A stretch of 64,000 nucleotides of DNA from Bradyrhizobium sp. CSA112 (GTDB lineage Bacteria > Pseudomonadota > Alphaproteobacteria > Rhizobiales > Xanthobacteraceae): NCBI RefSeq assembly GCF_029051645.1, contig NZ_JAACFS010000001.1:868001-932000 (forward strand). The letters are read 5' to 3'. The notes below the pieces were generated by a model. That model saw nothing but the letters and a program-made list of their open reading frames with translations. It was not told the origin of the DNA and did not search any database. Shown here one piece after another: positions 32,723 to 42,385 of the stretch (positions within the stretch are counted from its first letter, which is position 1; the number at the start of each line of letters is the position of its first letter). The translations under genes were made by a program, and so were the position numbers.

Positions 32723-32962
32723 TTAGCGAATGACGTAGGGCAATAGGCCGAGGAAACGCGAGCGCTTGATGGCGCGCGCGAGTTCGCGCTGCTTCTTGGC
32801 GGAGACGGCGGTGATGCGGCTCGGCACGATCTTGCCGCGCTCGGAGACGTAACGCATCAGCAGCTTGGAATCCTTGTAGTCGATCTTCGGCGCGTTCGGA
32901 CCCGTGAACGGGCAGGTCTTGCGGCGACGGAAAAACGGACGGCGTGCACCAGCTTCAGCCAT
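32723..32962 (-). CDS. rpsR: 30S ribosomal protein S18
   Basis: 79 aa, the normal length. Recognisable segments are [40 protein letters not shown] and the C-terminal [20 protein letters not shown]. It binds S6 in the 30S platform. It lies 5 bp after rpsF, and a strong terminator follows directly, so it is not co-transcribed with rplI here. Confidence 0.98.
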   Translation of the reverse strand: MAEAGARRPFFRRRKTCPFTGPNAPKIDYKDSKLLMRYVSERGKIVPSRITAVSAKKQRELARAIKRSRFLGLLPYVIR

Positions 32963-32967
32963 GATTC

Positions 32968-33444
32968 TTACTCCTCTTCCGTCGCTTCAACAGCAACGTC
33001 TTCGCGCGGACGGCGCGGGCCACGGTCGCCGCGGAAACCACCGCCTTCACGATCGCCGCGGAAGCCGCCTTCGCGGTCGCCACGGAAACCGCCGCCGCGA
33101 TCGTCGCGCTCGCGGTCACGATCGGCCTTGCGCATCATCGCCGAGGGACCTTCCTCGTGCTCTTCGACGCGGACGGTGAGGTAACGAATGACGTCTTCAG
33201 AGATCCGCTCCTGGCGCTCGATCTCGGTGACCGCGGCGGAGGGCGCTTCGATATTCATCAGCACGAAATGCGCTTTGCGATTCTTGTTCATGCGATAGGT
33301 GAGGGAGCGTACGCCCCAGTTCTCGGTCTTGGTGACCTTGCCGCCAAGCCCTTCGACGATGCCCGTCATCTGGGTGGTCAGTTCTTCGACCTGCTGGGTG
33401 CTCGCATCCTGACGTGCGAGAAAAACATGCTCGTAAAGAGGCAT
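32968..33444 (-). CDS. rpsF: 30S ribosomal protein S6
   Basis: 158 aa from the ATG at 33444 ([20 protein letters not shown]), which has AGGAAAGGAC upstream. The longer frame is rejected. The S6 fold spans residues 1-95 ([20 protein letters not shown]). A C-terminal tail of about 45 residues has repeated GGFRGDRE units, Arg/Gly/Asp-rich, and then an acidic end, as in other rhizobial S6 proteins. Confidence 0.97.
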   Translation of the reverse strand: MPLYEHVFLARQDASTQQVEELTTQMTGIVEGLGGKVTKTENWGVRSLTYRMNKNRKAHFVLMNIEAPSAAVTEIERQERISEDVIRYLTVRVEEHEEGPSAMMRKADRDRERDDRGGGFRGDREGGFRGDREGGGFRGDRGPRRPREDVAVEATEEE

Positions 33445-33753
33445 GGGTGTCCTTTCCTGGTGTTGGCGCGTTTCCCGGCGGCAAGCCCTTCGAGGCCTTC
33501 GGAAAGGACTCGGGATAAGCTCAGAAGGCGGAAGCACGGGACGACGGGCCGACTGGCCCTGCCACATCAATAACGCCTGGAAAGGTGAGATTGCTGAGAC
33601 CGTCCGTTCAGCTCCCGGCCGGGATCCACGGATGGCGCGGTTTATAAGGATTTTCAGCGCGCTGGCAAGGCTTCTGCTGGCAAGGGCTTACGGGAACTCG
33701 AAAGGCCTTCTGGCTTTTCACCCGCAAGAGGTGGTGGGACCTCACTTGGCCGG
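33445..33753. other. rpsF leader and divergent intergenic region
   Basis: No gene is seen. On the minus strand, about 50 bp before rpsF, a hairpin (33491-33512) has stem pieces CGAG/CTCG and CCTT/AAGG and a TCCG loop. It could be an S6:S18 autoregulatory leader, which is known to depend on a CCG element, but that is a weak inference. Confidence 0.35.
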
Positions 33754-33785
33754 TTGACAGATTTGTTTGTACATCATACAAACAA
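33754..33785 (+). promoter_or_regulatory. Promoter with embedded TetR operator
   Basis: TTGACA (33754-33759) and TACAAA (33777-33782) are 17 bp apart, a good sigma-70 promoter. Inside it the inverted repeat TTGTTTGTA-N5-TACAAACAA (33763-33785) covers the spacer and -10, as expected for repression by the TetR protein encoded 16 bp downstream. Confidence 0.8.
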
Positions 33786-33800
33786 TCGACGGAGGACAAA

Positions 33801-34520
33801 TTGGCTCCCAAGTCTGTCCACAGCACATCCGAAATGCCTGCCAGCGATCCGAAGCACGCTGCCCGGGCCACGCGTACGGCCGGGCGCCAGATGCGCTCGC
33901 GGCTGCTCGATGGCGCCAGCCGGCTATTTAAGGAGCGGGGCCTCGCCGGAACCTCGATTTCGGACATTGCGGCGGCCGCGGACGCCTTTCCGAGCCAGAT
34001 CACCTATTACTTCCGCACCAAGGAAGCCCTGTTCGTCGAAGCCGCCTGCCGCGACATGCTGTACGTCGCGCGCGCGGCCGAGCAGGCCGCGTTGCCGGCC
34101 CATACGCCGCACGAGTACACTCGCGCGCTGGTCGAGACGGTCACAGCGACGGATTCGGTCGCCTTCTTTACTGAAGCGCTGACGCTGACCCGCCGCCGCC
34201 AGGATCTCGCACCGCTGGTGGAGCGCACCATCGAGCGGCTGCACGGCGAGGGGATGCGCGCCTATGCCGGCCAGATCGAGCGGCACGGCTGGAAGAGCCT
34301 GCGCGATCCCGACGCCAGCTCACGGCGGTTCTGGGCGGTCGCGATCGGCGTGATGGTCGAGGGCTTCGCCATGGGCCGCTCCGCCGAGGAATTGAGCAGC
34401 GAGATGCTGCGCGTGCTGGGCGACCAGGCGACCCCAAAGCCCGCTGCCGACGATGCGCGGCTGCGCCTCGTCGGCGACGCGTCGAATCCAGGTTCACCGG
34501 ACGGGGAGAGATCAGCATGA
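33801..34520 (+). CDS. TetR family regulator of the desaturase operon
   Basis: 239 aa from a TTG at 33801, supported by GGAGG 5 bp before it. The helix-turn-helix region is GTSISDIAAAADAFPSQITYYF, typical of TetR proteins, followed by RTKEALFVEAA. A C-terminal segment of about 30 residues is Asp/Pro/Ser-rich. It overlaps the desaturase gene by 4 bp (ATGA). The arrangement resembles DesT-type control of fatty-acid desaturation, though no orthology can be claimed. Confidence 0.9.
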   Translation: MAPKSVHSTSEMPASDPKHAARATRTAGRQMRSRLLDGASRLFKERGLAGTSISDIAAAADAFPSQITYYFRTKEALFVEAACRDMLYVARAAEQAALPAHTPHEYTRALVETVTATDSVAFFTEALTLTRRRQDLAPLVERTIERLHGEGMRAYAGQIERHGWKSLRDPDASSRRFWAVAIGVMVEGFAMGRSAEELSSEMLRVLGDQATPKPAADDARLRLVGDASNPGSPDGERSA

Positions 34521-35542
34521 CGGCACTGCGCATGCGTGCCCGCGACTTTCTGAGCGAGGATCAATTGATCGCCGTCCGCCAGCGGGTAACCTGGAAAGGC
34601 ATCGCCCTGATCGCACATGCTTGGGCGCTCATTCTGGGCTCGATCGCGCTGGTCGCGTGGTGGCCCAACCCGCTGACCTTTCTGATCGCAGTCGGCATCA
34701 TCGGCTCGCGCCAGCTTGGGCTTGCTATCCTGATGCATGACGGCGCGCATGGATGCCTGTCGGCGGACGAGAAGGTGAACCTGACGCTGAGCCAATGGTT
34801 CTGCGCCTATCCGATCTTCGCCGAGACCCGCGCCTATCGTCGCTATCATCTGCAGCATCATGCGCGCACGCAGCAGGAAGACGATCCGGATCTGGTGCTG
34901 TCGGCGCCGTTTCCGATCACCGGGATCAGCTACCGTCGCAAGTTCGTGCGCGATATCACCGGCCAGACCGGCTATCAGCAGCGCAAGGCGCAATTCTTGA
35001 ATGCGCTCGGCCCAAAGGAATGGCCGCTGGCGCGGCGTGCCGCACATTTCCGCGAAAAGCTCGGTCCGCAATTTGCTGTCAACGCCGTGCTGTTTGCAGG
35101 CTTTGCCGCCGCGGGCGTGTGGTGGGCCTATCCGCTGCTATGGCTGTTGCCGTTACTTACCTGGCAGATGGTGATCACGCGCATCCGCAACATTGCCGAG
35201 CATGCGGTTGTTCCGGATTCCAGCGATCCCTTGCGCAACACCCGCACCACGCGCGCGAATTTCCTCGAGCGGCTGTTCATCGCACCCTATTACGTCAACT
35301 ATCACCTCGAACATCATCTGTTGTTCTACGTGCCCTGCTACAACCTGCCGCGCGTCCACCGCATACTCAGTGAAAGCCGGTATGCGGACCGTATGGAGGT
35401 GCAGCCGAACTACGCCGCCGTGCTGCGGCTCGCGACCGCCAAGCCAGACCACGAGGATCGCCCAGGTAAGCTGGTAAGCGGCGCACGCCGCGCACGGGCC
35501 GGGAAGGAGGTCGGCGGTGATCAGGCCGCAGGTGGCTTCTAG
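34517..35542 (+). CDS. Membrane fatty acid desaturase family protein
   Basis: 341 aa with hydrophobic pairs near residues 30-75 and 185-225. The three di-iron histidine boxes are present: HDGAH (H-x3-H), HLQHH (H-x2-HH) and HLEHH (H-x2-HH). It is predicted to desaturate or hydroxylate acyl chains or a lipid such as a carotenoid, with electrons from a separate donor. The TetR overlap implies feedback control by lipid state. The C-terminal 40 residues are polar and basic. Confidence 0.9.
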   Translation: MTALRMRARDFLSEDQLIAVRQRVTWKGIALIAHAWALILGSIALVAWWPNPLTFLIAVGIIGSRQLGLAILMHDGAHGCLSADEKVNLTLSQWFCAYPIFAETRAYRRYHLQHHARTQQEDDPDLVLSAPFPITGISYRRKFVRDITGQTGYQQRKAQFLNALGPKEWPLARRAAHFREKLGPQFAVNAVLFAGFAAAGVWWAYPLLWLLPLLTWQMVITRIRNIAEHAVVPDSSDPLRNTRTTRANFLERLFIAPYYVNYHLEHHLLFYVPCYNLPRVHRILSESRYADRMEVQPNYAAVLRLATAKPDHEDRPGKLVSGARRARAGKEVGGDQAAGGF

Positions 35543-35610
35543 AGGTGGACATCTCCTTTCGCCCATAGGGTAACTTCCCTGGTCGACAATAACCGTGAAG
35601 GAGCCGGCGA

Positions 35611-36237
35611 ATGATCGATCTGACGACCTTGGCTGCTTATGGCGCTGTTGTGCTCGGCTTTGTATTCATTCCGGGTCCCGCCACGCTTCTCACCATTGCA
35701 CGGGCAACGAGTTCGGGCACCAAGGTGGGCATAGCCACCGGCGTCGGGATCGCCGCTGGCGACGTGATTCATACCTTTATGGCGATCGTCGGCATCTCGG
35801 CGATCATTGCCACGTCGGCGTTGCTGTTCAGCATCATCAAATACATTGGCGCGGCGTATCTCGTTTACCTCGGCATTCGTGCAATTCTTGAGAGAACCCC
35901 GGCAAATCTGACGGCCGGTGCGCTACCAATCTCGGCGGGCAAGGCATTCAGGCAGGCTATTTTGGCAGAGGTGTTAAACCCAAAAACCGCGCTCTTTTTT
36001 CTCGCGTTCCTCCCCCAGTTCGTGGTGCCCGAAAACGGATCGGTCATGCTTCAATTGACGATGCTGGGGATCCTTTTTGTCCTGTTGGGGCTTGTCAGTA
36101 CTGTGGTGTTTGCGGTGTGCGCGGGAGGACTGGGAAATTTTCTCCGTCGAAATCCCGCCGTGCAAAAATGGCAGGGCAAGGTAGTTGGCGGCATCTATTG
36201 CGCTCTGGGTGCCCGATTAGCGCTGCAAGAACGCTGA
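35611..36237 (+). CDS. LysE family amino-acid exporter
   Basis: 208 aa with six hydrophobic segments, typical of LysE/RhtB translocators. IPGPATLLTIARATSSGTKV is the conserved N-terminal GPxxL motif, and AEVLNPKTALFFLAFLPQF is the second-half signature. A good GAAGGAG lies before the ATG. It probably exports an amino acid or related metabolite. It lies 68 bp after the desaturase gene, possibly in the same unit. Confidence 0.93.
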   Translation: MIDLTTLAAYGAVVLGFVFIPGPATLLTIARATSSGTKVGIATGVGIAAGDVIHTFMAIVGISAIIATSALLFSIIKYIGAAYLVYLGIRAILERTPANLTAGALPISAGKAFRQAILAEVLNPKTALFFLAFLPQFVVPENGSVMLQLTMLGILFVLLGLVSTVVFAVCAGGLGNFLRRNPAVQKWQGKVVGGIYCALGARLALQER

Positions 36238-36351
36238 ACCTGTCCGCCCCCGATTCCCAATCTTCCCCACGGCATGCGTCATCCCGCACCGCGGCTTGAC
36301 ATCCCGGCCTCGGTCAGTGTCTTACGGCCCCATTCGAATGAGGGAGCGCCG

Positions 36352-37305
36352 ATGACGGCTGCATTTACTTTTCCGGGGCAGGGTTCCCAGGCGGTCGGCA
36401 TGGGCAAGGCCCTGGCGGAAGCCTTTCCGGCTGCGCGGGCGGTGTTCGACGAGGTCGATTCGGCGCTCGGCGAGAAGCTGACCGCCATTATCTGGGACGG
36501 CCCGGCCGAAACCCTCCAACTCACCGAAAATGCCCAGCCGGCCCTGATGGCTGTCTCGATCGCCACGCTACGCGTATTGGAGACCGAGGCGGGCTTTTCC
36601 GTCGGGCGGGATGCGGCCTTCGTCGCCGGCCATTCGCTTGGCGAATATTCCGCGCTGGCTGCGGCCGGCAGCCTGACCATCAGCGATGCCGCGCGCCTGC
36701 TGCGTACCCGCGGCCTTGCGATGCAAAAGGCGGTGCCGGTTGGCGCCGGCGCCATGGCGGCACTTCTCGGACTCGACTATGAGGCGGCGATGGCAGTTGC
36801 CGGCGAAGCCGCGCAGGGGCAGGTCTGCCAGGCCGCCAACGACAATGGCGGCGGGCAGGTGGTGGTGTCCGGCGACAAGGCGGCCGTCGACCGTGCGGTG
36901 GAAATCGCCAAGGCCAAGGGTGCCAAGCGCGCGATGTTGCTTCCGGTGTCCGCGCCGTTCCATTGCAAGCTGATGCAGCCGGCGGCCGATGCGATGGCCG
37001 AGGCGCTGGCCGGGGTGACGATCAACGCGCCGGCCTCGCCGCTGGTGTCGAACGTGTTGGCTGCGCCGATCACTGATCCCGACGAGATTCGCCGCCGCCT
37101 GATCGAACAGGTCACCGGCACCGTCCGCTGGCGCGAATCGGTGGCCTACATGGCAGCGCATGGTGCCACGCGGTTCTTCGAAATCGGCGCCGGCAAGGTG
37201 CTGAGCGGACTGGTCAAGCGTATCGCCGACGGCGCGGTCGGCGTTCCAGTCGGCGGACCCAACGACATTGCCGCCGCCAAGGACGCATTGGCGGCTTCAG
37301 CCTAA
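36352..37305 (+). CDS. fabD: Malonyl-CoA:ACP transacylase
   Basis: 317 aa from the ATG at 36352 (MTAAFTFPGQGSQAVGMGKA), with GAGGGAG upstream. The active-site Ser is in AGHSLGEYSALAA and the catalytic His in VSAPFHCKLM. It loads malonyl groups onto acyl carrier protein to start fatty acid elongation. It is first in the cluster fabD-fabG-acpP-fabF, 21 bp before fabG. Confidence 0.97.
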   Translation: MTAAFTFPGQGSQAVGMGKALAEAFPAARAVFDEVDSALGEKLTAIIWDGPAETLQLTENAQPALMAVSIATLRVLETEAGFSVGRDAAFVAGHSLGEYSALAAAGSLTISDAARLLRTRGLAMQKAVPVGAGAMAALLGLDYEAAMAVAGEAAQGQVCQAANDNGGGQVVVSGDKAAVDRAVEIAKAKGAKRAMLLPVSAPFHCKLMQPAADAMAEALAGVTINAPASPLVSNVLAAPITDPDEIRRRLIEQVTGTVRWRESVAYMAAHGATRFFEIGAGKVLSGLVKRIADGAVGVPVGGPNDIAAAKDALAASA

Positions 37306-37326
37306 AGCTCCCGGAAGGAGACATTG

Positions 37327-38064
37327 ATGTTCGATTTGACGGGCAGAACGGCGCTGGTGACCGGCGCGACGGGCGGCATTGGCGGGGCGATCGCGCAAGC
37401 GCTGCATGGGCAGGGCGCAACGGTGGCGATTTCCGGAACGCGCCGCGAGGTGCTGGATTCGTTTGCCGGCAAGCTTGGCGATCGCGTCCACGTGCTGCCG
37501 TGCAACCTCTCCGACAGCGCTGATGTCGAGGCACTGGTGCCGGCAGCGGAAGCCGCGATGGGGCAGGTCGATATTCTGATCGCCAATGCCGGCATCACGC
37601 GCGACAATCTTTTCGTGCAGTTGCGTGACGAAGACTGGGACGACGTCATCCAGGTCAATTTGACCGCGACCTTCCGTCTCGCCCGCGCGGCAACCAAGCT
37701 GATGATGCGCAAGCGCTTCGGCCGGATCATTGCGATCACCTCGATCGTCGGCGTGACCGGCAACCCCGGTCAGGCCAACTACACCGCGTCGAAGGCCGGA
37801 ATCATCGGCCTGATCAAGACGCTGGGCGCGGAATACGCCAAGCGCAACGTGACCGCCAATTGCATCGCACCGGGATTTATCAAGACGCCGATGACCGACG
37901 CGCTCAATGACAAGCAGCGCGAGACGATCCTGACGAAGGTTCCTGCAGCGCGGCTGGGGACGCCGGAGGACATCGCGGCGGCAGCGGTCTATCTCGCCTC
38001 GAACGAAGCGGCCTATGTCACCGGCCAGACGATTCACGTCAACGGCGGAATGGCCATGATTTGA
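37327..38064 (+). CDS. fabG: 3-oxoacyl-ACP reductase
   Basis: 245 aa from the ATG at 37327, with GGAAGGAG 7 bp upstream. Classical SDR motifs are TGATGGIGG, NAGITRDN and the catalytic YTASK. It reduces 3-ketoacyl-ACP with NADPH in fatty acid elongation. The ITRDNLFVQL segment and the C-terminal TGQTIHVNGGMAMI are characteristic of FabG. A hairpin follows the gene. Confidence 0.97.
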   Translation: MFDLTGRTALVTGATGGIGGAIAQALHGQGATVAISGTRREVLDSFAGKLGDRVHVLPCNLSDSADVEALVPAAEAAMGQVDILIANAGITRDNLFVQLRDEDWDDVIQVNLTATFRLARAATKLMMRKRFGRIIAITSIVGVTGNPGQANYTASKAGIIGLIKTLGAEYAKRNVTANCIAPGFIKTPMTDALNDKQRETILTKVPAARLGTPEDIAAAAVYLASNEAAYVTGQTIHVNGGMAMI

Positions 38065-38077
38065 GCGAGTTATTGCC

Positions 38078-38116
38078 CCGATCGATGCGGCCAAAAGGCC
38101 GTTTCCGGGGCGGGTG
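38078..38116 (+). terminator. Hairpin after fabG
   Basis: GCCCCG...CGGGGC arms enclose an inner CGGCCAAAAGGCCG hairpin. There is no T-run, so termination is only suggested. The remaining 250 bp up to acpP hold its promoter. TTGCAG (38182) and TATATT (38203) are candidates but only 15 bp apart. Confidence 0.4.
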
Positions 38117-38368
38117 AGGCTTGTAGTCAAGGCTTGGGAAGTATGATAACCGAACCCTCGACGGATGGGCAAACAAGGCCATTGCAGGATTTTGAAACCC
38201 TGTATATTGGCGTGGCGACGCCTGCCGTTCGCCGGGGCTTTGTCGGCTACCACCGGGCCGAATCAAGACTATGCGCGATAGCGAAGGAAGTTTAACGACC
38301 ACGATAGCTCGTAGCGTCTCTGTAGCGTCTTGGGGTCGGGTCCATTGGAACAAGCACGAGGTTGAACG

Positions 38369-38608
38369 ATGAGTGAGATTGGCGAGCGGGTTAAGAAGAT
38401 TGTGGTCGAACACCTCGGTGTTGAACCCGATAAGGTTGTCGACAACGCAAGTTTCATCGACGACCTCGGCGCCGACAGCCTCGACACCGTCGAGCTTGTG
38501 ATGGCATTTGAAGAAGAGTTCGGTTGCGAAATTCCCGATGACGCCGCCGAGACGATTTTGACTGTCGGCGACGCCACGAAGTTTCTCGAGAAGAACGCGA
38601 AAAGCTGA
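38369..38608 (+). CDS. acpP: Acyl carrier protein
   Basis: 79 aa, the normal length and strongly acidic. The phosphopantetheine-attachment serine is in [20 protein letters not shown], and [18 protein letters not shown] is the typical start. It carries acyl chains for FabD, FabG and FabF. A 304-bp gap precedes it, suggesting its own strong promoter. Confidence 0.98.
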   Translation: MSEIGERVKKIVVEHLGVEPDKVVDNASFIDDLGADSLDTVELVMAFEEEFGCEIPDDAAETILTVGDATKFLEKNAKS

Positions 38609-38704
38609 CGTCCCGGGCGGGTAGAGACAGAGCCGGACGGGCCGTTGTCGAACGGTCCCCCGGTTTCTTGTTTTGGGCCGCCGTTTTCGGGTTGGAGTTT
38701 GGAC

Positions 38705-39970
38705 ATGAGGCGGGTTGTCGTCACGGGGCTGGGCATGGTTACGCCACTCGCCTGCGGCGTTGACGCAACGTGGGCGCGTATCCTGAGTGGCCAGAGCGGC
38801 GCCAAGAAGATCGATACGTTCGAAGTCGCCGATCTCGCCAGCCAGATCGCCTGCATAATTCCGCGAGGCGACGGCAGCGACGGCACTTTCAATCCCGACC
38901 AGTGGATGGAGCCGAAGGAACAGCGCAAGGTCGACGACTTCATCATTTTTGCGATGGCTGCAGCGCGCCAGGCGCTCGACGACGCCGACTGGCATCCCTC
39001 GACCGAAGAAGACAAATGCGCCACCGGCACCCTGATCGGCTCGGGGATCGGCGGCCTGTCCGGCATCGCCGAAACCTCGCTGCTGCTGAAGGAACGCGGG
39101 CCGCGCAGGGTTTCGCCGTTCTTCATTCCGGGGCGATTGATCAATCTCGCTTCCGGCTATGTCTCGATCGAGCACGGCCTCAAGGGCCCCAACCATTCCG
39201 TGGTGACGGCATGTTCGACCGGCGCGCACGCGATCGGCGATGGTGCGCGCCTCATTGCGCTCGGCGACGCCGACGTGATGGTCGCGGGCGGAACGGAATC
39301 GCCGATCTGCCGGCTGGCGATGGCGGGTTTTTGCGCCGCGCGCGCGCTCTCGACCGGCTACAACGACGCACCGCACAAGGCCTCGCGACCCTATGACAAG
39401 GATCGCGATGGATTCGTGATGGGCGAGGGCGCCGGCATCGTGGTGCTCGAGGAATATGAGCACGCGAAAAAGCGCGGTGCGAAGATCTATGCGGAAGTAG
39501 TGGGCTATGGCCTGTCGGGCGATGCCTATCACATCACCTCGCCAGCGCCGGATGGAGATGGCGGCTTTCGCAGCATGACCGCCGCGCTGAAGCGTGCCGG
39601 AATCTCAGCGTCCGATATCGACTACATCAATGCGCACGGAACCTCGACGCAGATCGGCGACGAGATCGAACTCGGCGCCGTCGAGCGGCTGCTCGGCAAC
39701 GCCGCCTCCAAAGTGTCGATGTCGTCGACGAAATCGTCGACCGGGCACCTGCTCGGTGCTGCCGGTGCGATCGAGGCCATTTTCAGCATCCTTGCGATTC
39801 GCGACAACATCGCTCCGCCCACCATCAATCTGGAAAATCCGTCGGTGGTAACGGCGATCGACCTGGTGCCGCAGACGGCGCGCAAGCGCGACATTAACGT
39901 CGCGCTGTCGAATTCCTTCGGCTTCGGGGGGACTAACGCCTCCGTGATCTTGCAGCGCGTGACTGACTAA
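38705..39970 (+). CDS. fabF: 3-oxoacyl-ACP synthase II
   Basis: 421 aa from the ATG at 38705 (MRRVVVTGLGMVTPLACGVD), with TTGGAG upstream. The catalytic Cys is in VTACSTGAHAIG, with His residues in YINAHGTSTQIGD and SSTKSSTGHLLGA. It condenses malonyl-ACP with acyl-ACP. It lies 96 bp after acpP. Confidence 0.97.
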   Translation: MRRVVVTGLGMVTPLACGVDATWARILSGQSGAKKIDTFEVADLASQIACIIPRGDGSDGTFNPDQWMEPKEQRKVDDFIIFAMAAARQALDDADWHPSTEEDKCATGTLIGSGIGGLSGIAETSLLLKERGPRRVSPFFIPGRLINLASGYVSIEHGLKGPNHSVVTACSTGAHAIGDGARLIALGDADVMVAGGTESPICRLAMAGFCAARALSTGYNDAPHKASRPYDKDRDGFVMGEGAGIVVLEEYEHAKKRGAKIYAEVVGYGLSGDAYHITSPAPDGDGGFRSMTAALKRAGISASDIDYINAHGTSTQIGDEIELGAVERLLGNAASKVSMSSTKSSTGHLLGAAGAIEAIFSILAIRDNIAPPTINLENPSVVTAIDLVPQTARKRDINVALSNSFGFGGTNASVILQRVTD

Positions 39971-40096
39971 CAAGTGTTTAGAACTACTCCACCGTTTTGC
40001 CGTATTCGGCTATGACTTCTACATGCGGGCGTATGCTATCGGCTGGGCAGGGGATTGCCGGGCCGCGATTGAACCGACAGGATTCAGGTTGCATCG

Positions 40097-41368
40097 ATGA
40101 GTGAGAGGCCGCCCATTTCACCACGAAGCCCGCGCGCTGCGCTGGAGCCCGAGCAGGTGCCGCCGCCGCCGAAACGGTCGGAGCGCGCCCGCAATCCGTT
40201 CGTGGTGGTTGGCAATGCCATCTTCACCATCCTGATCCTTCTGATGATCGGGGCAGGAACGGTGTACTATTACGGCAGACAAATTCTGGAAACGCCGGGC
40301 CCGCTGCAGGAAGACAAGATCGTCAACATTCCCTCGCGTGCCGGCAAGCGCGATATCGCCGATGCGCTGCTGCGCGAAGGCGTGATCAACGTCAATCCCT
40401 GGGTATTCATCGGCGGCGTGTTTGCGCTGAAGGCGAGCTCCGACCTCAAGCCCGGCGAATATTCCTTCCAGAAGAGCGCCAGCCTGCGCGACGTCATCGC
40501 CACCATCGTCGAGGGCAAGGTGGTGCAGCACGCCGTCACGATACCGGAAGGTCTGACCTCCGAGCAGATCGTGACGCGACTCCTCGACAACGACATCTTT
40601 GCCGGCTCGGTGCGGGAAATACCCCGCGAAGGCACGTTGCTGCCCGAAACCTATAAGTTTCCGCGCGGCACCACGCGCGAGCAGGTGATCCAGCGCATGC
40701 AGCAGACCCAGAAGCGGGTGCTCACGGAAATCTGGGAGCGCCGCAACCCGGACGTTCCGGTCAGGTCGCTGGATCAGCTCATCACGCTGGCCTCGATCAT
40801 CGAGAAGGAAACCGGCCGGGCCGACGAGCGCAGTCGCGTGGCCGCCGTATTCACCAATCGCCTGCGGCAGAGGATCAAGCTGCAGTCCGATCCGACCATC
40901 ATCTACGGGCTGGTCGGCGGCAAGGGAACGCTGGGCCGGCCGATCAAGCGCTCCGAGATTACGCAGCCATCGCCCTACAACACCTACGTGATCGAGGGTC
41001 TGCCGCCTGGGCCGATCGCCAATCCGGGCCGCGCCTCGCTCGAAGCGGCGGCCAATCCGGCGCGCACGCGCGACCTGTTCTTCGTGGCCGACGGCACCGG
41101 CGGGCACGCCTTCACCGAAACCTACGATCAGCACCAGAAGAACGTCGTCAAGCTGCGGGCGCTCGAAAAACAGATTCAGAACGATACCGTCGAACCATCA
41201 GAGGATGCGCCGCCGCCCACTGCGGGGGGAGCGCCGGCCGACACCAATCCAACTGCGACGACGCCCCGGCCCGCGGCGCCGGCGAAAAAGCCGCCCCGTC
41301 CTGCGGCGGCCCCGGCCCGTCAGGGCGCTGCGCAGTCGACCACGACGCCGCCGGTGGTTCAGCGCTGA
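40097..41368 (+). CDS. mltG: Endolytic peptidoglycan transglycosylase MltG
   Basis: 423 aa. A short proline-rich cytoplasmic start (PPISPRSPRAALEPEQVPPP) and one membrane helix near residues 35-55 precede the YceG/MltG domain. The catalytic Glu lies in LASIIEKETGRADERSRVA, followed by KLQSDPTIIYG and YNTYVIEGLPPGPIANPG. The last 70 residues are Pro/Ala/Thr-rich (APAKKPPRPAAAPARQGAAQ), as in rhizobial homologues. It cuts nascent glycan strands. Confidence 0.95.
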   Translation: MSERPPISPRSPRAALEPEQVPPPPKRSERARNPFVVVGNAIFTILILLMIGAGTVYYYGRQILETPGPLQEDKIVNIPSRAGKRDIADALLREGVINVNPWVFIGGVFALKASSDLKPGEYSFQKSASLRDVIATIVEGKVVQHAVTIPEGLTSEQIVTRLLDNDIFAGSVREIPREGTLLPETYKFPRGTTREQVIQRMQQTQKRVLTEIWERRNPDVPVRSLDQLITLASIIEKETGRADERSRVAAVFTNRLRQRIKLQSDPTIIYGLVGGKGTLGRPIKRSEITQPSPYNTYVIEGLPPGPIANPGRASLEAAANPARTRDLFFVADGTGGHAFTETYDQHQKNVVKLRALEKQIQNDTVEPSEDAPPPTAGGAPADTNPTATTPRPAAPAKKPPRPAAAPARQGAAQSTTTPPVVQR

Positions 41369-41494
41369 CCCCGGCCGGCTCAATCGGCGTTCCCGCCATC
41401 GCCGGAACGTAATTCCACTTTGGCGGAAATCGGCTTAAGGTCCTGCTGTTCCTTTCGAGTCTCGAAATCCCCGTCTTTTGGAGAGTATTACGCG

Positions 41495-42382
41495 ATGGCG
41501 CTATCGAGCATGACCGGTTTTGCCCGGAGCCACGGCGCTAGCGGTCCCTATGCGTTTGAATGGGAGTTGAAGTCCGTCAACGCCAAGGGTTTTGACCTGC
41601 GCTTGCGGCTGCCGCCTGGCTGGGATGAACTGGAAGCCTTTGCCAAAAAGCGCGCCGCGGAGGTGCTGTCGCGGGGCACGGTGTACGCCAACCTGAGCGT
41701 CAAGCGCGCCAACGCGGTCTCCACCGTGCGCATCAATGAAGACGTGCTGTCCTCGATTGTAAGGGTTGCGGGCGAGCTCGCCGGAAAAATCGACGCGGTG
41801 GCGCCCAGCATCGATGGGCTGCTCGGCATCAAGGGCGTCATCGAGGTCGTCGAGCCCGAAAGCGACGAGGCGGAAGACAAGGCGGCCAGGGATGCGGCAG
41901 CCGCCGCCTTCGAGCAGGCGCTCGCTCATCTGGTCGAGATGCGGCGCCGCGAGGGCGTGACGCTCGGGCAAATCCTGATCCAGCGCATGGATGAAATCGA
42001 GAGACTGGCGAAGAAGGCCGAGGCTGCGCCGGGCCGCAAGCCCGAGGCGATCAGGGCGCGCCTGGCCGAGCAGGTGGCGGCGCTGCTGGAGACTTCCGAG
42101 CGCTTCGACCCTGATAGACTTAATCAGGAAGCGATCCTGATCGCGACCAAAGCCGACATTCGCGAAGAGCTCGACCGCATCGCCTCGCACGTCGCGCAGG
42201 CCCGCGAAATGATCGGCAAGGGCGGGCCGGTTGGACGGCGGCTCGACTTTCTCGCCCAGGAATTCAACCGCGAGGTCAATACCTGCTGCTCCAAATCGAA
42301 CGATCTGGAATTGACCCAGACCGGGCTCGAGATGAAGAACGTGGTCGAGCAATTCCGCGAGCAGGTCCAGAATCTGGAGTGA
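41495..42382 (+). CDS. yicC: YicC/YloC family endoribonuclease
   Basis: 295 aa from the ATG at 41495 (MALSSMTGFARSHGASG), with TTGGAGAG upstream. The SMTGFAR start, SVNAKGFDLRLRLP and the C-terminal GRRLDFLAQEFNREVNTCCS are signatures of the YicC family, of which members are reported to act as RNases. It lies 3 bp before gmk, the widely conserved yicC-gmk pair. Confidence 0.95.
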   Translation: MALSSMTGFARSHGASGPYAFEWELKSVNAKGFDLRLRLPPGWDELEAFAKKRAAEVLSRGTVYANLSVKRANAVSTVRINEDVLSSIVRVAGELAGKIDAVAPSIDGLLGIKGVIEVVEPESDEAEDKAARDAAAAAFEQALAHLVEMRRREGVTLGQILIQRMDEIERLAKKAEAAPGRKPEAIRARLAEQVAALLETSERFDPDRLNQEAILIATKADIREELDRIASHVAQAREMIGKGGPVGRRLDFLAQEFNREVNTCCSKSNDLELTQTGLEMKNVVEQFREQVQNLE

Positions 42383-42385
42383 TGG

